This document shows positions 1 to 8,168 of a stretch of DNA of 42,441 nt, one piece after another (position 1 is the stretch's first letter; each line of letters opens with the position of its first letter). A program made the translations under genes and the position numbers. The DNA comes from Acidimicrobiia bacterium (GTDB lineage: Bacteria > Actinomycetota > Acidimicrobiia > Spongiisociales > ZC4RG35). The stretch is taken from the NCBI GenBank assembly GCA_026002975.1, contig BPGJ01000016.1:1-42441 (forward strand), read 5' to 3'. Under the pieces are notes generated by a model. That model was given only the letters and a program-made list of their open reading frames with translations. It did not search any database and had not been told where the DNA came from.

Positions 1-530
1 CCTGATACTTGAGCACCTGGCCACGGGCGTTACCACCGTAGGGATGTCGAATGGCCTTCGCCCATATGTAGCGAGCCACCCTCCCGATTACCGCATACTT
101 GGCGTCTATCCCGTTCGAGAAGAAAGAGAAGGGTTGGGGCAGAAGTCATCAATGTGCATCCCCCGCGACAGATAGTACTCGACCTACGTAAACGCCGTTC
201 GCCAGCGTAAAGGCGAGTTGCGTTATCGGGTATGGTCCGGCTTCAGCCATGTGATAGCCGGAGATCGACATCAGATTGAAATTCCTAACCTGATTTTCGA
301 CAAAGTGCTGCTGGATGTCACCCATCATCCGCAGGGCGAACTTGACCGAGGAGATGCACGGGTTCTGCGCCTGATGCTCTTTGAGAATGTCGGCCTGCAC
401 CGTGCCTCTCACCCGTGAGAGCGTCCCCGCCTTGAGCCTGGCGTAAACCTCCGGTGGCAGGACCTGGTCGCATATGACCCCCAGCAGCATGAGGCCCAAG
501 CCGTTGTGCCCCTCGGAAAGCGAACTGTGA
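1..530 (-). pseudogene. icmF: icmF-type acyl-CoA mutase fragment, 3' side of the IS insertion
   Basis: Middle part of a B12-dependent acyl-CoA mutase (isobutyryl/methylmalonyl-CoA mutase family), which would interconvert branched and straight acyl-CoAs. Visible landmarks in order: [53 protein letters not shown] and FTLANGVY. The frame then slips near 180-190 and continues as [15 protein letters not shown], slips again near 140 and continues as [20 protein letters not shown] and [12 protein letters not shown] to the window edge. This order matches the fused mutase IcmF from memory of that family. The gene is non-functional as read: two frame breaks here, interruption by an ISL3 element, and a missing 5' part. 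The next part of the same reading frame lies at 1912-2032 beyond the IS. The C-terminal portion lies outside the window. Confidence 0.85.
523..530. repeat. Left target-site duplication of the ISL3 element
   Basis: AACTGTGA, repeated at 1912-1919. The identity extends two bases outward on the left side (CGAACTGTGA at 521-530 and 1910-1919), probably by chance. Fusing the two copies rebuilds an uninterrupted mutase reading frame. Confidence 0.8.
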
Positions 531-1911
531 GAGACTGCGCGGTGAGTTGGGGAGGTCCGGGCTTGGCGTAATGCCGGGTTGATGGCCAGGACCCCTCGAT
601 ACTCGGTGATGAACACGTCGCCGAGCAGAGGAGGGGCCCTGGTGTCGCCTGATGCTATGACCGTTCGTCTGCACGCTGGGGAGGATCCGCGTGGTCCGGG
701 TGCTGGTGGACCTGATCGAACGTCTCACCGTGGAGGTTGCTGACGTCCGCGGGGTGGTGCGGTGCCGCTGGTGTCGGTTCAAGACCGCCCGGGTGCATGA
801 CCGCCGCCAGCTGAAGGTGAAGGATCTGCCCACCCAGGGTCGGGAGACGACGCTGGTGTGGGTGCGGCGTCGGTTCCGCTGCGACGAGTGCGGTGAGCGG
901 TTCTGGGAGGACCACCCAGAGATCATCCTCGGCCGGAGGACGCATGTCACTCGCCGTCTGGCTCGGCAGGTGGTCCGGGATGTGAATCATCTGTCGATCC
1001 GGGAGGTCTGCCGCCGCTACGGGCTGCCCTGGCATTACGTGATGCGCCTGGTCGGAAGGTGGTCGGATCTGGTGGTGGCCGCCCGCCGACGCCGCCGCTG
1101 CAAGGTGCTGTTGGTCGACGAGACGAGCCTGCGTCGTGGCCACCGGTATGTGACGGTGCTGATCGACGGTGAGACCGGTGAAGGCCTGGGGGTGGTGAAG
1201 CGGCGGGACGCCAAGGCGCTGGCCGGGTTCTTCACCCAACAGGGCGCCAGATGGTGTCGCCAGGTGAAGGTGGTGGTCACCGACGGCTCCCCCTCCTATC
1301 GGGCCGCCATCCGTCGCCATCTTCCCGGAGCCACCCACGTGGTCGACAGATTCCATGTCGCAAGGTGGTTCGCCGCTGGGCTCATCGAGGTGAGGAGGAG
1401 AGTCCAACGCATCGGCGACAAGGGTTCCCGCCCCGCCTTCGACCCCGAGATCTTCCGCTCCCGGTATCTCCAGCTCACCCGCCTCGACCGCCTCGACGTC
1501 GAACGAATCGAGAAGCTGGGCCGGGTGCTGGCCCGGGACCCCCAGCTGGAAGCGGCCTGGCGGATGTGCCAGCACCTCTACGGCATCCACCACGCCCCCG
1601 ACGACCAAGCCGCCAACCAGGCCCTCGGAGCGTTCCTCGATACCTATCGCGACAGCCCGCTTCCCGAGTTCGAACGCACCATCACAGCGCTGGTGGACTG
1701 GGGAGACGAGATCTTCGCCTACCACGACACCGGCCGGGTCTCCAACGGTCGCCTCGAGGGCACCAATGCCAAACTCGGCCTCCTCAAACGCATCGCATAC
1801 GGCTTCGTCAACCCCCAACACTTCGCCCAACGAGCCCTCCTCCAAATGCCCGCTGTGGCAACATCACCATGACCGAGCACGAGGGGTCAACCCACCCCAC
1901 CGCGCGGAACG
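531..1911 (+). mobile_element. ISL3-family insertion sequence
   Basis: An insertion sequence of about 1.38 kb holding one transposase gene. Its ends are inferred from the flanks: AACTGTGA occurs at 523-530 and again at 1912-1919, an 8-base direct repeat, the length usual for ISL3. Removing everything between the copies restores the icmF frame across the join (RPRYHSS followed by LSEGHNG). The inward-reading ends share GCGCGGTG at 537-544 (left) and at 1898-1905 on the complement (right), followed by partial matching, so the terminal inverted repeats are imperfect. The outer six bases do not match, so each end could be off by a few bases. The 160 bases left of the transposase hold no gene I can support. 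Confidence 0.85.
691..1872 (+). CDS. ISL3-family transposase
   Basis: DDE transposase of 393 residues that would catalyse movement of the surrounding element. The N-terminal part has an ISL3-type zinc-binding region (CRWC near residue 26 and CDEC near residue 68). A helix-turn-helix-like stretch follows ([16 protein letters not shown]). Acidic catalytic candidates are the Asp in [11 protein letters not shown], the Asp in [13 protein letters not shown] and the Glu in [21 protein letters not shown]. The ORF ends 39 bases before the inferred right IS end. GTG at 691 is the first start-like codon in a frame open only from 661, so the true N-terminus could differ. It appears intact and lies on the strand opposite the gene it interrupts. 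Confidence 0.93.
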   Translation: MVRVLVDLIERLTVEVADVRGVVRCRWCRFKTARVHDRRQLKVKDLPTQGRETTLVWVRRRFRCDECGERFWEDHPEIILGRRTHVTRRLARQVVRDVNHLSIREVCRRYGLPWHYVMRLVGRWSDLVVAARRRRRCKVLLVDETSLRRGHRYVTVLIDGETGEGLGVVKRRDAKALAGFFTQQGARWCRQVKVVVTDGSPSYRAAIRRHLPGATHVVDRFHVARWFAAGLIEVRRRVQRIGDKGSRPAFDPEIFRSRYLQLTRLDRLDVERIEKLGRVLARDPQLEAAWRMCQHLYGIHHAPDDQAANQALGAFLDTYRDSPLPEFERTITALVDWGDEIFAYHDTGRVSNGRLEGTNAKLGLLKRIAYGFVNPQHFAQRALLQMPAVATSP

Positions 1912-1919
1912 AACTGTGA
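1912..1919. repeat. Right target-site duplication of the ISL3 element
   Basis: Second copy of AACTGTGA. It directly abuts the right IS end and the upstream piece of the mutase gene. Confidence 0.8.
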
Positions 1920-2032
1920 TATCGGGGGCGGAGTCGATCCCGGTATAGCTCGGCGATCTTCGCCTCCACCTCCGGGGCGAGCCCCTGACTGGTGGTGTAC
2001 TTCTCGCATGCCTGATCGATGGCGGGCTTCCC
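1912..2032 (-). pseudogene. icmF: icmF-type acyl-CoA mutase fragment, 5' side of the IS insertion
   Basis: A coding remnant reading AIDQACEKYTTSQGL, then a charged helix EAKIAELYRDRLRPRYHSS, which matches the AIDQ-CEKY and ERPRY region just ahead of the GLGLALLG segment in IcmF-type mutases. It joins in frame to the fragment at 1-530 once the IS is removed. Everything N-terminal to it (cobalamin-binding and GTPase regions in a full IcmF) is absent: at about 2030 the sequence becomes the 3' end of the ene-reductase gene. The fragment is in the same frame as that gene, directly after its TAG codon, which probably reflects an old deletion junction and not readthrough. Confidence 0.75.
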
Positions 2033-3943
2033 CTAAAGGGCCAGACCCGCGTCGGCTCCGGCGTTGATGGCTGCCACGAAGTCCCCCGGAGCCGATGCGT
2101 CCCCGACGGTCACCAGTTCCTTCGCTAGCCCGCCGAGTTGCTCGGCCAGGGTCGGGCCAGTGGAGCGCCAACCGATAGCGAGGACCACAGTGTCGGCGGG
2201 TACCGCGCCCTCCGTCCCGTCTTCCCGTTCGAACCGCACCGACTCGGGCGAGATCATCGTCACCTTGGATCGGGTCAAGATCCGCACCCCGCCTGCACCG
2301 AGCTCGGCGTAGAGGCGCTTGCGGGTTATCAGCTCGACCCCCCGCCCGACCTGGGGAAGCATCTCGATGATCGTCACCGAGGCGACCTTCCCCATCAGGT
2401 ATTCGGCCGTCTCCATCCCGGTGGCGCTCCCCCCAATGATCACGACCTGATGGTCGGACGGCACCTGGACCCGGCCCAGGAGGACCTGCTGGGCGTCCAC
2501 CACGTGGGGAGCCTGGATCCCCGGAATGGGGGGGATGAGCGGTTCTGCTCCGGTCGCCACCACCACCACGTCGGGGCCCTCCCGGACCACCACCCCGGCG
2601 TCCACCTCCACCCCGGTGTGGATGTCCACCCCCAACTGGCGCAGCACCCGGGCCTGGTAGGCGCGAAAACTGAGCACCTCCTCCTTGGAAGGGGCCCGAG
2701 AGGCGACGTCCAGCTTGCCGCCCAGCTCGGCTTCCCGCTCCCAGATGGAGACCGAGTGACCCCGTAGGGCGGCAATGCGGGCAGCCTCCATCCCCGCCGG
2801 ACCGCTTCCTATCACCATCACCCGCTTGGGGGCCGTCGCCGGCTCGATCCGCCAGCTCCCCTCCCGTCCCAACTCCGGATTTACCGCACAGCGGGCCTCT
2901 TCGGCGTTGGAGACCCGGTCGACGCACGCGTTGCAGGCGATGCAGGGCCGGATGTCGCCCACCCTCCCCTCCGCCACCTTCACCGGCCAGTCCGGGTCGG
3001 CGATGAGACCACGGCCTACGGCGATGATGTCGGCCTGGCCGGAGCGAAGCACCGACTCGGCAAGCTCGGGGTCGTCCAGGCGTCCTGCCGCTACCACCGG
3101 GACCGAGACCGCAGCCCGAATCGCGGCGGCGTAGGGGACCAGGCAACCCCGTTCCATGAACATGGGGGGGATCGTGTAATGCAGTGCGTACCAGTTCCCG
3201 GCGGATACGCTTATGCAGTCAACGCCATCCTCCACCAGCCAGCGAGCCACCGAGGTGGCGTCCTCGACGGTGAATCCTCCCTCGTGAGCCTCGGTTCCGC
3301 TGATGCGGTAGAACAGCGGGAAGTCGTCCCCCACCGCTTCCCGAATGGCGTTGGCGATCCGGCGCATGAAACGGGCCCGATTGGCCAGGCTGCCGCCGTA
3401 CTCGTCATCACGGGTGTTGGAGAGCGGCGAAAGGAACTCGCAGGGAAGATAGCAGTGGGCTCCGTGGACCTCCACGAAGTCGAATCCGGCCTCCCGGGCG
3501 TACACGGCGGCCTCGGCGTAGCGGGCTAGGAGAGCCTCAATCTCCTCCACGGTGAGGGCGTGGGGAACTGGACTCTTACGCCCAATGGGAATGGGCGAGG
3601 GAGCGAACGGCTGGCCGAGCTTGGTCTGCCGACCCGGATGCCACAACTGAATCCCCACCCGGGTGTCGTGCGCCTTGACCGCGTCAGCAAGACGGCGCAG
3701 ACCGGGAACGAACTCGGGGCCGTGAATGCGGGTCTCCGGGCCGACCCCGGCCGTCTCCGGGGCGATGATGGTCGCCTCCACCGAGATCCCCCCCACTCCC
3801 CCCCGTGCCCTCCGCACGTAGTAGTCGATTAGCCGATCGGTGACGAACCCCTGCTCGTCCGCCAAGCCGGTGCCCATCGGGGGCATAAGCACCCGATTGC
3901 GGAACTCCAACCGCCCCACACGTATGGGTTCGAACAACAGCAT
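2033..3943 (-). CDS. 2,4-dienoyl-CoA reductase-like iron-sulfur flavoprotein (OYE/FadH type)
   Basis: Predicted ene-reductase of about 636 residues that reduces a conjugated C=C in an enoyl- or dienoyl-CoA or cyclic enone. The N-terminal TIM barrel (residues 1-325) starts LFEPIRVGRLEFRNRV and carries the VEVHGAHCYLPCEFLSP active-site strand and DDEYGGSLANRARF. A [4Fe-4S] cysteine set follows (CIACNAC, then Cys after 11 residues, then AVNPELGRE). The C-terminal half has a nucleotide-binding fold (VIGSGPAGMEAARIAA) and a second (VVIIGGSATGMETAEYL). ATG at 3943 is preferred over TTG at 3952 because the family begins near this Leu-Phe. A palindromic operator lies 11 bases upstream. It may be cotranscribed with, or separately promoted from, the CoA-transferase genes ahead of it. 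Confidence 0.88.
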   Translation of the reverse strand: MLLFEPIRVGRLEFRNRVLMPPMGTGLADEQGFVTDRLIDYYVRRARGGVGGISVEATIIAPETAGVGPETRIHGPEFVPGLRRLADAVKAHDTRVGIQLWHPGRQTKLGQPFAPSPIPIGRKSPVPHALTVEEIEALLARYAEAAVYAREAGFDFVEVHGAHCYLPCEFLSPLSNTRDDEYGGSLANRARFMRRIANAIREAVGDDFPLFYRISGTEAHEGGFTVEDATSVARWLVEDGVDCISVSAGNWYALHYTIPPMFMERGCLVPYAAAIRAAVSVPVVAAGRLDDPELAESVLRSGQADIIAVGRGLIADPDWPVKVAEGRVGDIRPCIACNACVDRVSNAEEARCAVNPELGREGSWRIEPATAPKRVMVIGSGPAGMEAARIAALRGHSVSIWEREAELGGKLDVASRAPSKEEVLSFRAYQARVLRQLGVDIHTGVEVDAGVVVREGPDVVVVATGAEPLIPPIPGIQAPHVVDAQQVLLGRVQVPSDHQVVIIGGSATGMETAEYLMGKVASVTIIEMLPQVGRGVELITRKRLYAELGAGGVRILTRSKVTMISPESVRFEREDGTEGAVPADTVVLAIGWRSTGPTLAEQLGGLAKELVTVGDASAPGDFVAAINAGADAGLAL

Positions 3944-3954
3944 CCCGATCAATT

Positions 3955-3970
3955 TACCAAACGGTAAGTA
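3955..3970. promoter_or_regulatory. Predicted TetR operator, site A
   Basis: TACCAAACGGTAAGTA, an imperfect inverted repeat of the element found at five other places in the window. It lies 11 bases before the ATG of the ene-reductase gene at 3943 and just beyond the stop of the upstream CoA-transferase gene (3977), so it can control the ene-reductase separately from the long upstream operon. Confidence 0.65.
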
Positions 3971-3976
3971 GAAGAA

Positions 3977-4753
3977 CTAGGAGCGCTCCAGCCGCACCGC
4001 CTCGGCGAAACGGGCGGCGGCTACTTCGCGGGAAAGGAACTCCAGGTCCCGCAGCCGCAGGGGATCCACCGCTTCCATGGCCGCCAACTCCTCCGGCCGG
4101 GGCGGCGGGATGGCGCCAGCCTGGGAGCAGTCGATCGCGAACCCGGTCCGGGCCTCCACCTCGTTCGGATCGACACCGGCGAACAGACCCAAAGCCCTCC
4201 AACCGTCCCGATGCTCGAACAGCCCCAGCGGGGTGAGGAGACGTCGCACACGGTCCGGGCCCGGTGGGGGACCGGATACGAAATCAACCTTAGGCACCAG
4301 GATGCGGGGGTTGTGGTCCGCGAACAGGTACCAGACGAAGGAAGGAGAGTCGTTGTTGTCCGGCAAGCCGCGGCTGCCGGGCAGAGCCAACTTCGGGGCC
4401 TCATTGGTTCCCCCTACCCGCGACAGGTTGGTTGCGGCCATGGCGTCGAGCTGAGCCGGGCTAGTGACCACCCCCACCATGCCCCGGCGCAAGGCAACGA
4501 AGGTGTCGGACCAGTGGCCAACCGGCGAGCGGGCCGTGCCAAGCTTGGCATCACCCAGGCTGACGGTAGGGTCGGCTGGGGCGTCCAGCGTCCCGAAGCC
4601 GGTGGCCAGCGCCAGTCTCCCCTCCCCCTGCTGGACGGCGCGACCTGCCACGAGAGAGGAGGGCGAGGTGACCGCCAACACCCGCATCCCCTGCCCCACC
4701 GCCTCCTGGAACTGGCGGATTAGCACCGCCGTCAGCAGGTCCCCGGCGCTCAC
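3977..4753 (-). CDS. CoA-transferase family I subunit, IpdB-like (pair 1, beta)
   Basis: Beta-type subunit, 258 residues, of a heteromeric family I CoA-transferase-like enzyme. In Mycobacterium the homologous IpdAB pair hydrolytically opens a ring of a steroid-derived CoA ester instead of moving CoA. Landmarks are VTSPSSLVAGRAVQ near the N-terminus, PRILVPKVDFVSGP in the middle and GLFAGVDPNEVEARTGF near the C-terminus, all placed as in the other beta subunits of this window. It lacks the LARxTHAP signature of betas 2, 4 and 5 and is the most divergent copy. GTG at 4753 overlaps the alpha stop by 4 bases (GTGA), indicating translational coupling. Confidence 0.8.
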   Translation of the reverse strand: MSAGDLLTAVLIRQFQEAVGQGMRVLAVTSPSSLVAGRAVQQGEGRLALATGFGTLDAPADPTVSLGDAKLGTARSPVGHWSDTFVALRRGMVGVVTSPAQLDAMAATNLSRVGGTNEAPKLALPGSRGLPDNNDSPSFVWYLFADHNPRILVPKVDFVSGPPPGPDRVRRLLTPLGLFEHRDGWRALGLFAGVDPNEVEARTGFAIDCSQAGAIPPPRPEELAAMEAVDPLRLRDLEFLSREVAAARFAEAVRLERS

Positions 4754-5517
4754 GTCAACCCCAACCGACCCGGGTCACCGCCTCCCTCCCTGCCCCAGGC
4801 CGAGACCGCCTCCTGGTCGAGGAGCGGGCCGGGGAAACACGCCGTGGGCCATGAACCCTTAGGGTCGACCACCACCTGGTCGAGCCACAGACGGCTGATG
4901 GCTGCCGTGCGGGGATCACGCTCCTCCACCGCCAGGGCCGAGGCGATCGTGTAGCGGGCAGCGCGTGCAATGAGGACGTCGATTGCCGGGTCGCCGTCGA
5001 TGTAGAGGTTGCCGGCGGCATCCACCGCCGAACCCTGAACGAGCGCCAGATCGGGAATTATGGCTTGCGCGTACACCGTCTCCTCCCCGGTGAACGGGTC
5101 GGGCATCACGCGCAGGTGCGGGTTGACGGCCAGAACCTCAGAGCGGGGAGACATGGCCGTGGGAAACGAGCCAAGCCGGAACGCTCCGGCCTCCAAGGCG
5201 GCGGCCAACGCTCCCTCCGACCACTCTACCACCCGGGGGTGGCCCCGTTGGCGAGCCTGCCGGTAGCGAGGCGCCAACCCCATCCCATCTAGGCTCGTAC
5301 CCGCGGTGTGGATGCAATCGACCACCCCGGCGGCGATCATCAGCTCGACGTCGACCGAGCCCAGGAACGAGACCAGGCCCAGGCGGCGGATGCCGGTAGC
5401 GAGCAGCGCCCTGATGAGCGACATCGGCTTGCGATTGAGCCCGATTCCCCCGACGGCCACCACCGACCTGTCCCGCAGAAACGAAGGGAAGGCCGGGGCG
5501 GCTTTCTCAACCGGCAT
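4750..5517 (-). CDS. CoA-transferase family I subunit, IpdA-like (pair 1, alpha)
   Basis: Alpha-type subunit, 255 residues. It has the GGIGLNRKPMSLIRALLATG N-terminal region and FLGSVDVELMIAAGVVD shared with other alphas here, VEWSE at the position of the conserved E-[YWL]-S-E motif, a PDPFTGEETV loop, and QGSAVDAAGNLYIDGD near residue 160. In Mycobacterium IpdA a Glu near residue 105 is reported as catalytic; equating it with this motif is inference. It overlaps the TetR gene upstream by 11 bases and the beta subunit downstream by 4, so all three are coupled. The C-terminus is shorter and more diverged than in pairs 2 and 3. Confidence 0.82.
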   Translation of the reverse strand: MPVEKAAPAFPSFLRDRSVVAVGGIGLNRKPMSLIRALLATGIRRLGLVSFLGSVDVELMIAAGVVDCIHTAGTSLDGMGLAPRYRQARQRGHPRVVEWSEGALAAALEAGAFRLGSFPTAMSPRSEVLAVNPHLRVMPDPFTGEETVYAQAIIPDLALVQGSAVDAAGNLYIDGDPAIDVLIARAARYTIASALAVEERDPRTAAISRLWLDQVVVDPKGSWPTACFPGPLLDQEAVSAWGREGGGDPGRLGLT

Positions 5518-6136
5518 GCCCGGGATGCTTACGGCCGGGGCAAGCCACCGAGCGGACCGCCATCTCGGCGAAGATCTCGGCGATGGCCTCCGGGCTCTTA
5601 TCGCCGTCAGGCCGATACCACTGGTACATCCAGTTCATCATCCCCAGGATCGCGAACGCTGCCATCTTCGGATCGGTACCCGGGCAGATGGTGCCCTCCT
5701 TCTGACCCTGCTCGATCAGCCCGCGAAGATGGTGATCGTAGATGTCGCGTTCCTCCACGATCAGTTGGCGGCGCTCCGGCGAGAGCGAACGGAAATCGTG
5801 AAAGAACACCGAGATCTTGGTGAGATTCCTGGCGTTGTACTCGACGTGGGATCGAACAAACGCGGCAAGGCGCTCGAGCGCCGGTGCTTGAGATGCGCGC
5901 ATCGCCTCCAGTCGGGCGAGCCCGTCTCGATGCACCTCCTGGATCACCTCGAAGAGGAGATCCTCTTTCGAGTCGATGTAGTAATACAGGCTCCCCTTCA
6001 GGATCTCGACCGCCTCGGCGATGTCCTGGATCGAGGTGGCTGCATATCCTTTACGGGCAAAGATGGTGGCGGCCGCATCGAGGATCTCTCGGCGCCTGTG
6101 CTCCGCGTCTGACGATCGTCGTTCAAGGTCTGTCAT
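5507..6136 (-). CDS. TetR-family regulator, KstR2-like (TetR 1)
   Basis: DNA-binding repressor of 209 residues, probably released by an acyl-CoA pathway intermediate. The N-terminal helix-turn-helix reads REILDAAATIFARKGYAATS, then IQDIAEAVEILKGSLYYYI with recognition helix ILKGSLYYYI. The C-terminal ligand domain has the MMNWMYQWYRPDGDKSPEAI region typical of KstR2-like regulators of steroid and related ring catabolism. It sits inside the operon between two CoA-transferase pairs, overlapping the beta subunit upstream (ATG region at 6133-6136) and the alpha downstream. It is a candidate for binding the TACC-GGTA palindromes, which would make it autoregulated through site B at 10914. The second TetR (25956-26546) is the competing candidate. 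Confidence 0.9.
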   Translation of the reverse strand: MTDLERRSSDAEHRRREILDAAATIFARKGYAATSIQDIAEAVEILKGSLYYYIDSKEDLLFEVIQEVHRDGLARLEAMRASQAPALERLAAFVRSHVEYNARNLTKISVFFHDFRSLSPERRQLIVEERDIYDHHLRGLIEQGQKEGTICPGTDPKMAAFAILGMMNWMYQWYRPDGDKSPEAIAEIFAEMAVRSVACPGRKHPGHAG

Positions 6137-6915
6137 CGTGACGACATCCTAAGGTCCATTGTCGGCATCTCGGTTACCCGGATCCCCGCTTCATCTATCT
6201 GTTCCAGAGCCTGCAACTGTTGGGGGTCCGGACACGGTGTAGTCGCCACCGGCTCAGATATCCGGTAACGGAACCCGGTGGCCTCGGCAACCTGGCGAGG
6301 CTCAACCCACGGATGTACCGATCGCAAGCGAACTCCTTCTTCCCCCCAGTCAAACACCGCAAGGTTGGTCACCAACACGCTAACTCCGCCAGCAGGGTGG
6401 CGGCGCCCACCGGGACCCGTGACGAAGTCGACCCGCTCCACCAAGCTGCGCGGCCGGTGATCCGTATGGTAGGCGACCACCCGCGGTAGCAGGGAAACCA
6501 CATCGGCAGTGGCCAGGCCTCCCGGGAAGCGAACCTTGGGAGCAGCGCGAGGGCCAATGCGGCTGGTGTTCAGGTTGCCGGCACCGTCGATCTGGGCAGG
6601 CCGCAGGAACTGCAAGGTCATGGTTCGGCGCTCCGCCATCTCCATCGAAGCAAAATGGGACACGAAAGCGAGCGCTTTCCCCTCCAGCGAGCGAGTCCCC
6701 CCCAGGTATGCGCCCAGATCGGCGTCGGCGTTGAAAACGCCGCCCGCCAACAAGGCCGAGCCAGGGGCATGGGTCGCCCGGGCCAAGAGTGCAGCCGCCA
6801 ACCCCAAAGGCGTGCCGAGCCCCACACCAACGAAATCGCCGTCCCCGATCTCGGCCGCCAGGGCACAGACCATGACATCGGCCACCTCCCGAGGGCTGGC
6901 GTGGCGCCGGGTCAC
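6133..6915 (-). CDS. CoA-transferase family I subunit, IpdB-like (pair 2, beta)
   Basis: Beta subunit of about 260 residues. The start is GTG at 6915, overlapping the alpha stop by 4 bases (GTGA); longer readings have no homologous N-terminus. Landmarks: GVGLGTPLGLAAALLARATH near residue 30, FLRPAQIDGAGNLNTSRIG near residue 105, VRFPGGLATADV, RSLVERVDFVTGPGG and VRLRSVHPWVEPRQVAEATG. These match a complete IpdB-like fold, with the Asn-Ser/Thr after QIDGAGN conserved as in beta 3. It sits between its alpha partner and the TetR gene. Confidence 0.87.
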   Translation of the reverse strand: MTRRHASPREVADVMVCALAAEIGDGDFVGVGLGTPLGLAAALLARATHAPGSALLAGGVFNADADLGAYLGGTRSLEGKALAFVSHFASMEMAERRTMTLQFLRPAQIDGAGNLNTSRIGPRAAPKVRFPGGLATADVVSLLPRVVAYHTDHRPRSLVERVDFVTGPGGRRHPAGGVSVLVTNLAVFDWGEEGVRLRSVHPWVEPRQVAEATGFRYRISEPVATTPCPDPQQLQALEQIDEAGIRVTEMPTMDLRMSSR

Positions 6916-7709
6916 CGGTCCGCCTCCGTCAAGCAGTCCGGATCGCCCGAGGCGCCGTAGCGGAGGATCACCCGGTGGTCCTCCTCCCAGCGGGGTGGCG
7001 AGGCGGTGGGCCAGGCCCCGCCTGGAGCCTCGACCACCGCGTCCACGTCCACCCCGCACAAGACGGTCAGGTGGGGCTGCGCGGCCACCACTCGGCGGTC
7101 GACGATCTGTTCCACCGTCACCACACAGGTCTTGGCTGCCTGGGCAGCTACCACGTCCACATCCCATAGGTGTTCGGGAGGCCAAGCCATCTGTACCTCG
7201 CCGCTGGCAGTAGCCCGCCAGGCATGGATAACGGCCACATCCGGGCGGATAGGAGGCACCGCCAGGTAGCGGTCCCCGCCATAAGGGTCCTCAACCTCCC
7301 GGATCGCCAGGTGCTCGAGGATCTGGGAGCCCGACCCGCCCCGGCTGGGGAGAAACGGAAGCCCCATGGCTGCCGCCCGCAGCCCTAGGAGCATGGTCCA
7401 CTCGGAATATTCCCGGTCCTCCACCACACCCGCCTCCACCGCCCGGCGAAACACTGGCGCGAACCCCAGCCTCCCCAGACCCACGTAGGTGCTGGAAACC
7501 ACCGAAGCCACCCCCGCTGCCACCAGCAGCTCCACCTCCAGCGACCCTGTGAACGCCATCACCTCCAGCCCCGACCGGGCGCTAGCCGCCAGGGCACGTG
7601 CAAACGCCATCGGTTTGCGGCGCAGCACGTTGCCGCCGAAGTAGACCAGGGACCCGTCCTCCACCAAGGCGACGGCGTCGGCCAAAGACAGCGTGCGGTC
7701 GCGGCGCAT
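6912..7709 (-). CDS. CoA-transferase family I subunit, IpdA-like (pair 2, alpha)
   Basis: Alpha subunit of 265 residues. It opens with LADAVALVEDGSLVYFGG, then LRRKPMAFARALAASA, FTGSLEVELLVAAGV and YVGLGRLGFAPVFRRAVE. EDREYSEW supplies the conserved E-[YWL]-S-E motif near residue 100. PFLPSRGGSG, EVEDPYGGDRYLAVPP and AVIHAWRATASGEVQM follow. It is close to alpha 3 in this window and complete in length. ATG at 7709 is chosen, with 54 bases to the DUF35 gene upstream, the only sizeable gap in this operon. No palindromic site was seen in that gap. Confidence 0.88.
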   Translation of the reverse strand: MRRDRTLSLADAVALVEDGSLVYFGGNVLRRKPMAFARALAASARSGLEVMAFTGSLEVELLVAAGVASVVSSTYVGLGRLGFAPVFRRAVEAGVVEDREYSEWTMLLGLRAAAMGLPFLPSRGGSGSQILEHLAIREVEDPYGGDRYLAVPPIRPDVAVIHAWRATASGEVQMAWPPEHLWDVDVVAAQAAKTCVVTVEQIVDRRVVAAQPHLTVLCGVDVDAVVEAPGGAWPTASPPRWEEDHRVILRYGASGDPDCLTEADR

Positions 7710-7763
7710 CCTCGCAGCCTACCGGCCAATCAGGATGCTACCCACAGCTCGGATGAGGAATAT

Positions 7764-8165
7764 TCATGCTCCCACAAAGGCCTCGATGGCGGTGATCTCT
7801 GGGTGCCTATCCTCAGCCCAACGAGCCCGCACCCTCATGCCGATGCGGGGCGAGTCGGTGTCGAGAATATGCGGAAAATGCGTATCGGCTCCGTCGAGGC
7901 GGATCAGGCCGATAACCCGCCCCTGCGCGTCGATGGTATAGGAGGTGACTACTCCCTCATCAGCCACGGATACCAAGTCGTGGAGAGAGCTGGAGCACCC
8001 GGGACAGAACGGGCGAGCTGGAACCACCGTCATGCTGCAACTCCCGCAGCGAGCCCCCAATATCGCGCCTTCCGCTAAAGCCTGGAGGAAGCGGGTGTTC
8101 ATCTCGCCGGCAGTGTACCGGTATGGCAGCTTGATTCTCTGGTGAAAGATCATCGGCTCGATCAA
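7764..8165 (-). CDS. Zn-ribbon/OB-fold (DUF35) protein
   Basis: Small DUF35 protein of 133 residues. It has an N-terminal helix, a rubredoxin-like zinc ribbon with Cys40, Cys43, Cys54 and Cys57, and a C-terminal OB fold (GVVTSYTIDAQGRVIGLIRL). DUF35 proteins commonly form complexes with SCP-x/Ltp thiolases and MaoC hydratases; in steroid side-chain breakdown, Ltp2 needs a DUF35 partner for its retro-aldolase activity. The start is probably TTG at 8165, with GGAGG 8 bases upstream; ATG at 8153 has no well-placed ribosome site. It follows a second DUF35 gene by 3 bases. Confidence 0.87.
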   Translation of the reverse strand: MIEPMIFHQRIKLPYRYTAGEMNTRFLQALAEGAILGARCGSCSMTVVPARPFCPGCSSSLHDLVSVADEGVVTSYTIDAQGRVIGLIRLDGADTHFPHILDTDSPRIGMRVRARWAEDRHPEITAIEAFVGA

Positions 8166-8168
8166 GGA

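Noticed and set aside
655..1845. Long open frame antisense to the transposase
   Set aside because: It mirrors the GC-rich transposase gene, shows no family motif and is a compositional shadow; similar long antisense frames over 8720-9886 and 22497-23498 were rejected for the same reason.
621..1890. CCGAGCA-type similarity at 621-627 and 1873-1879 as IS terminal repeats
   Set aside because: The copies are in direct orientation and inside the boundaries set by the 8-base duplication and the restored reading frame.
1923..2035. Readthrough of the ene-reductase TAG into an in-frame C-terminal extension
   Set aside because: The extension is recognisably an internal IcmF segment that continues beyond the IS, so a deletion junction explains it better.
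7710..7763. Possible operator half-site (CTACCGGCC) upstream of the pair 2 alpha gene
   Set aside because: Only one partial arm is present, with no inverted partner at the expected spacing.
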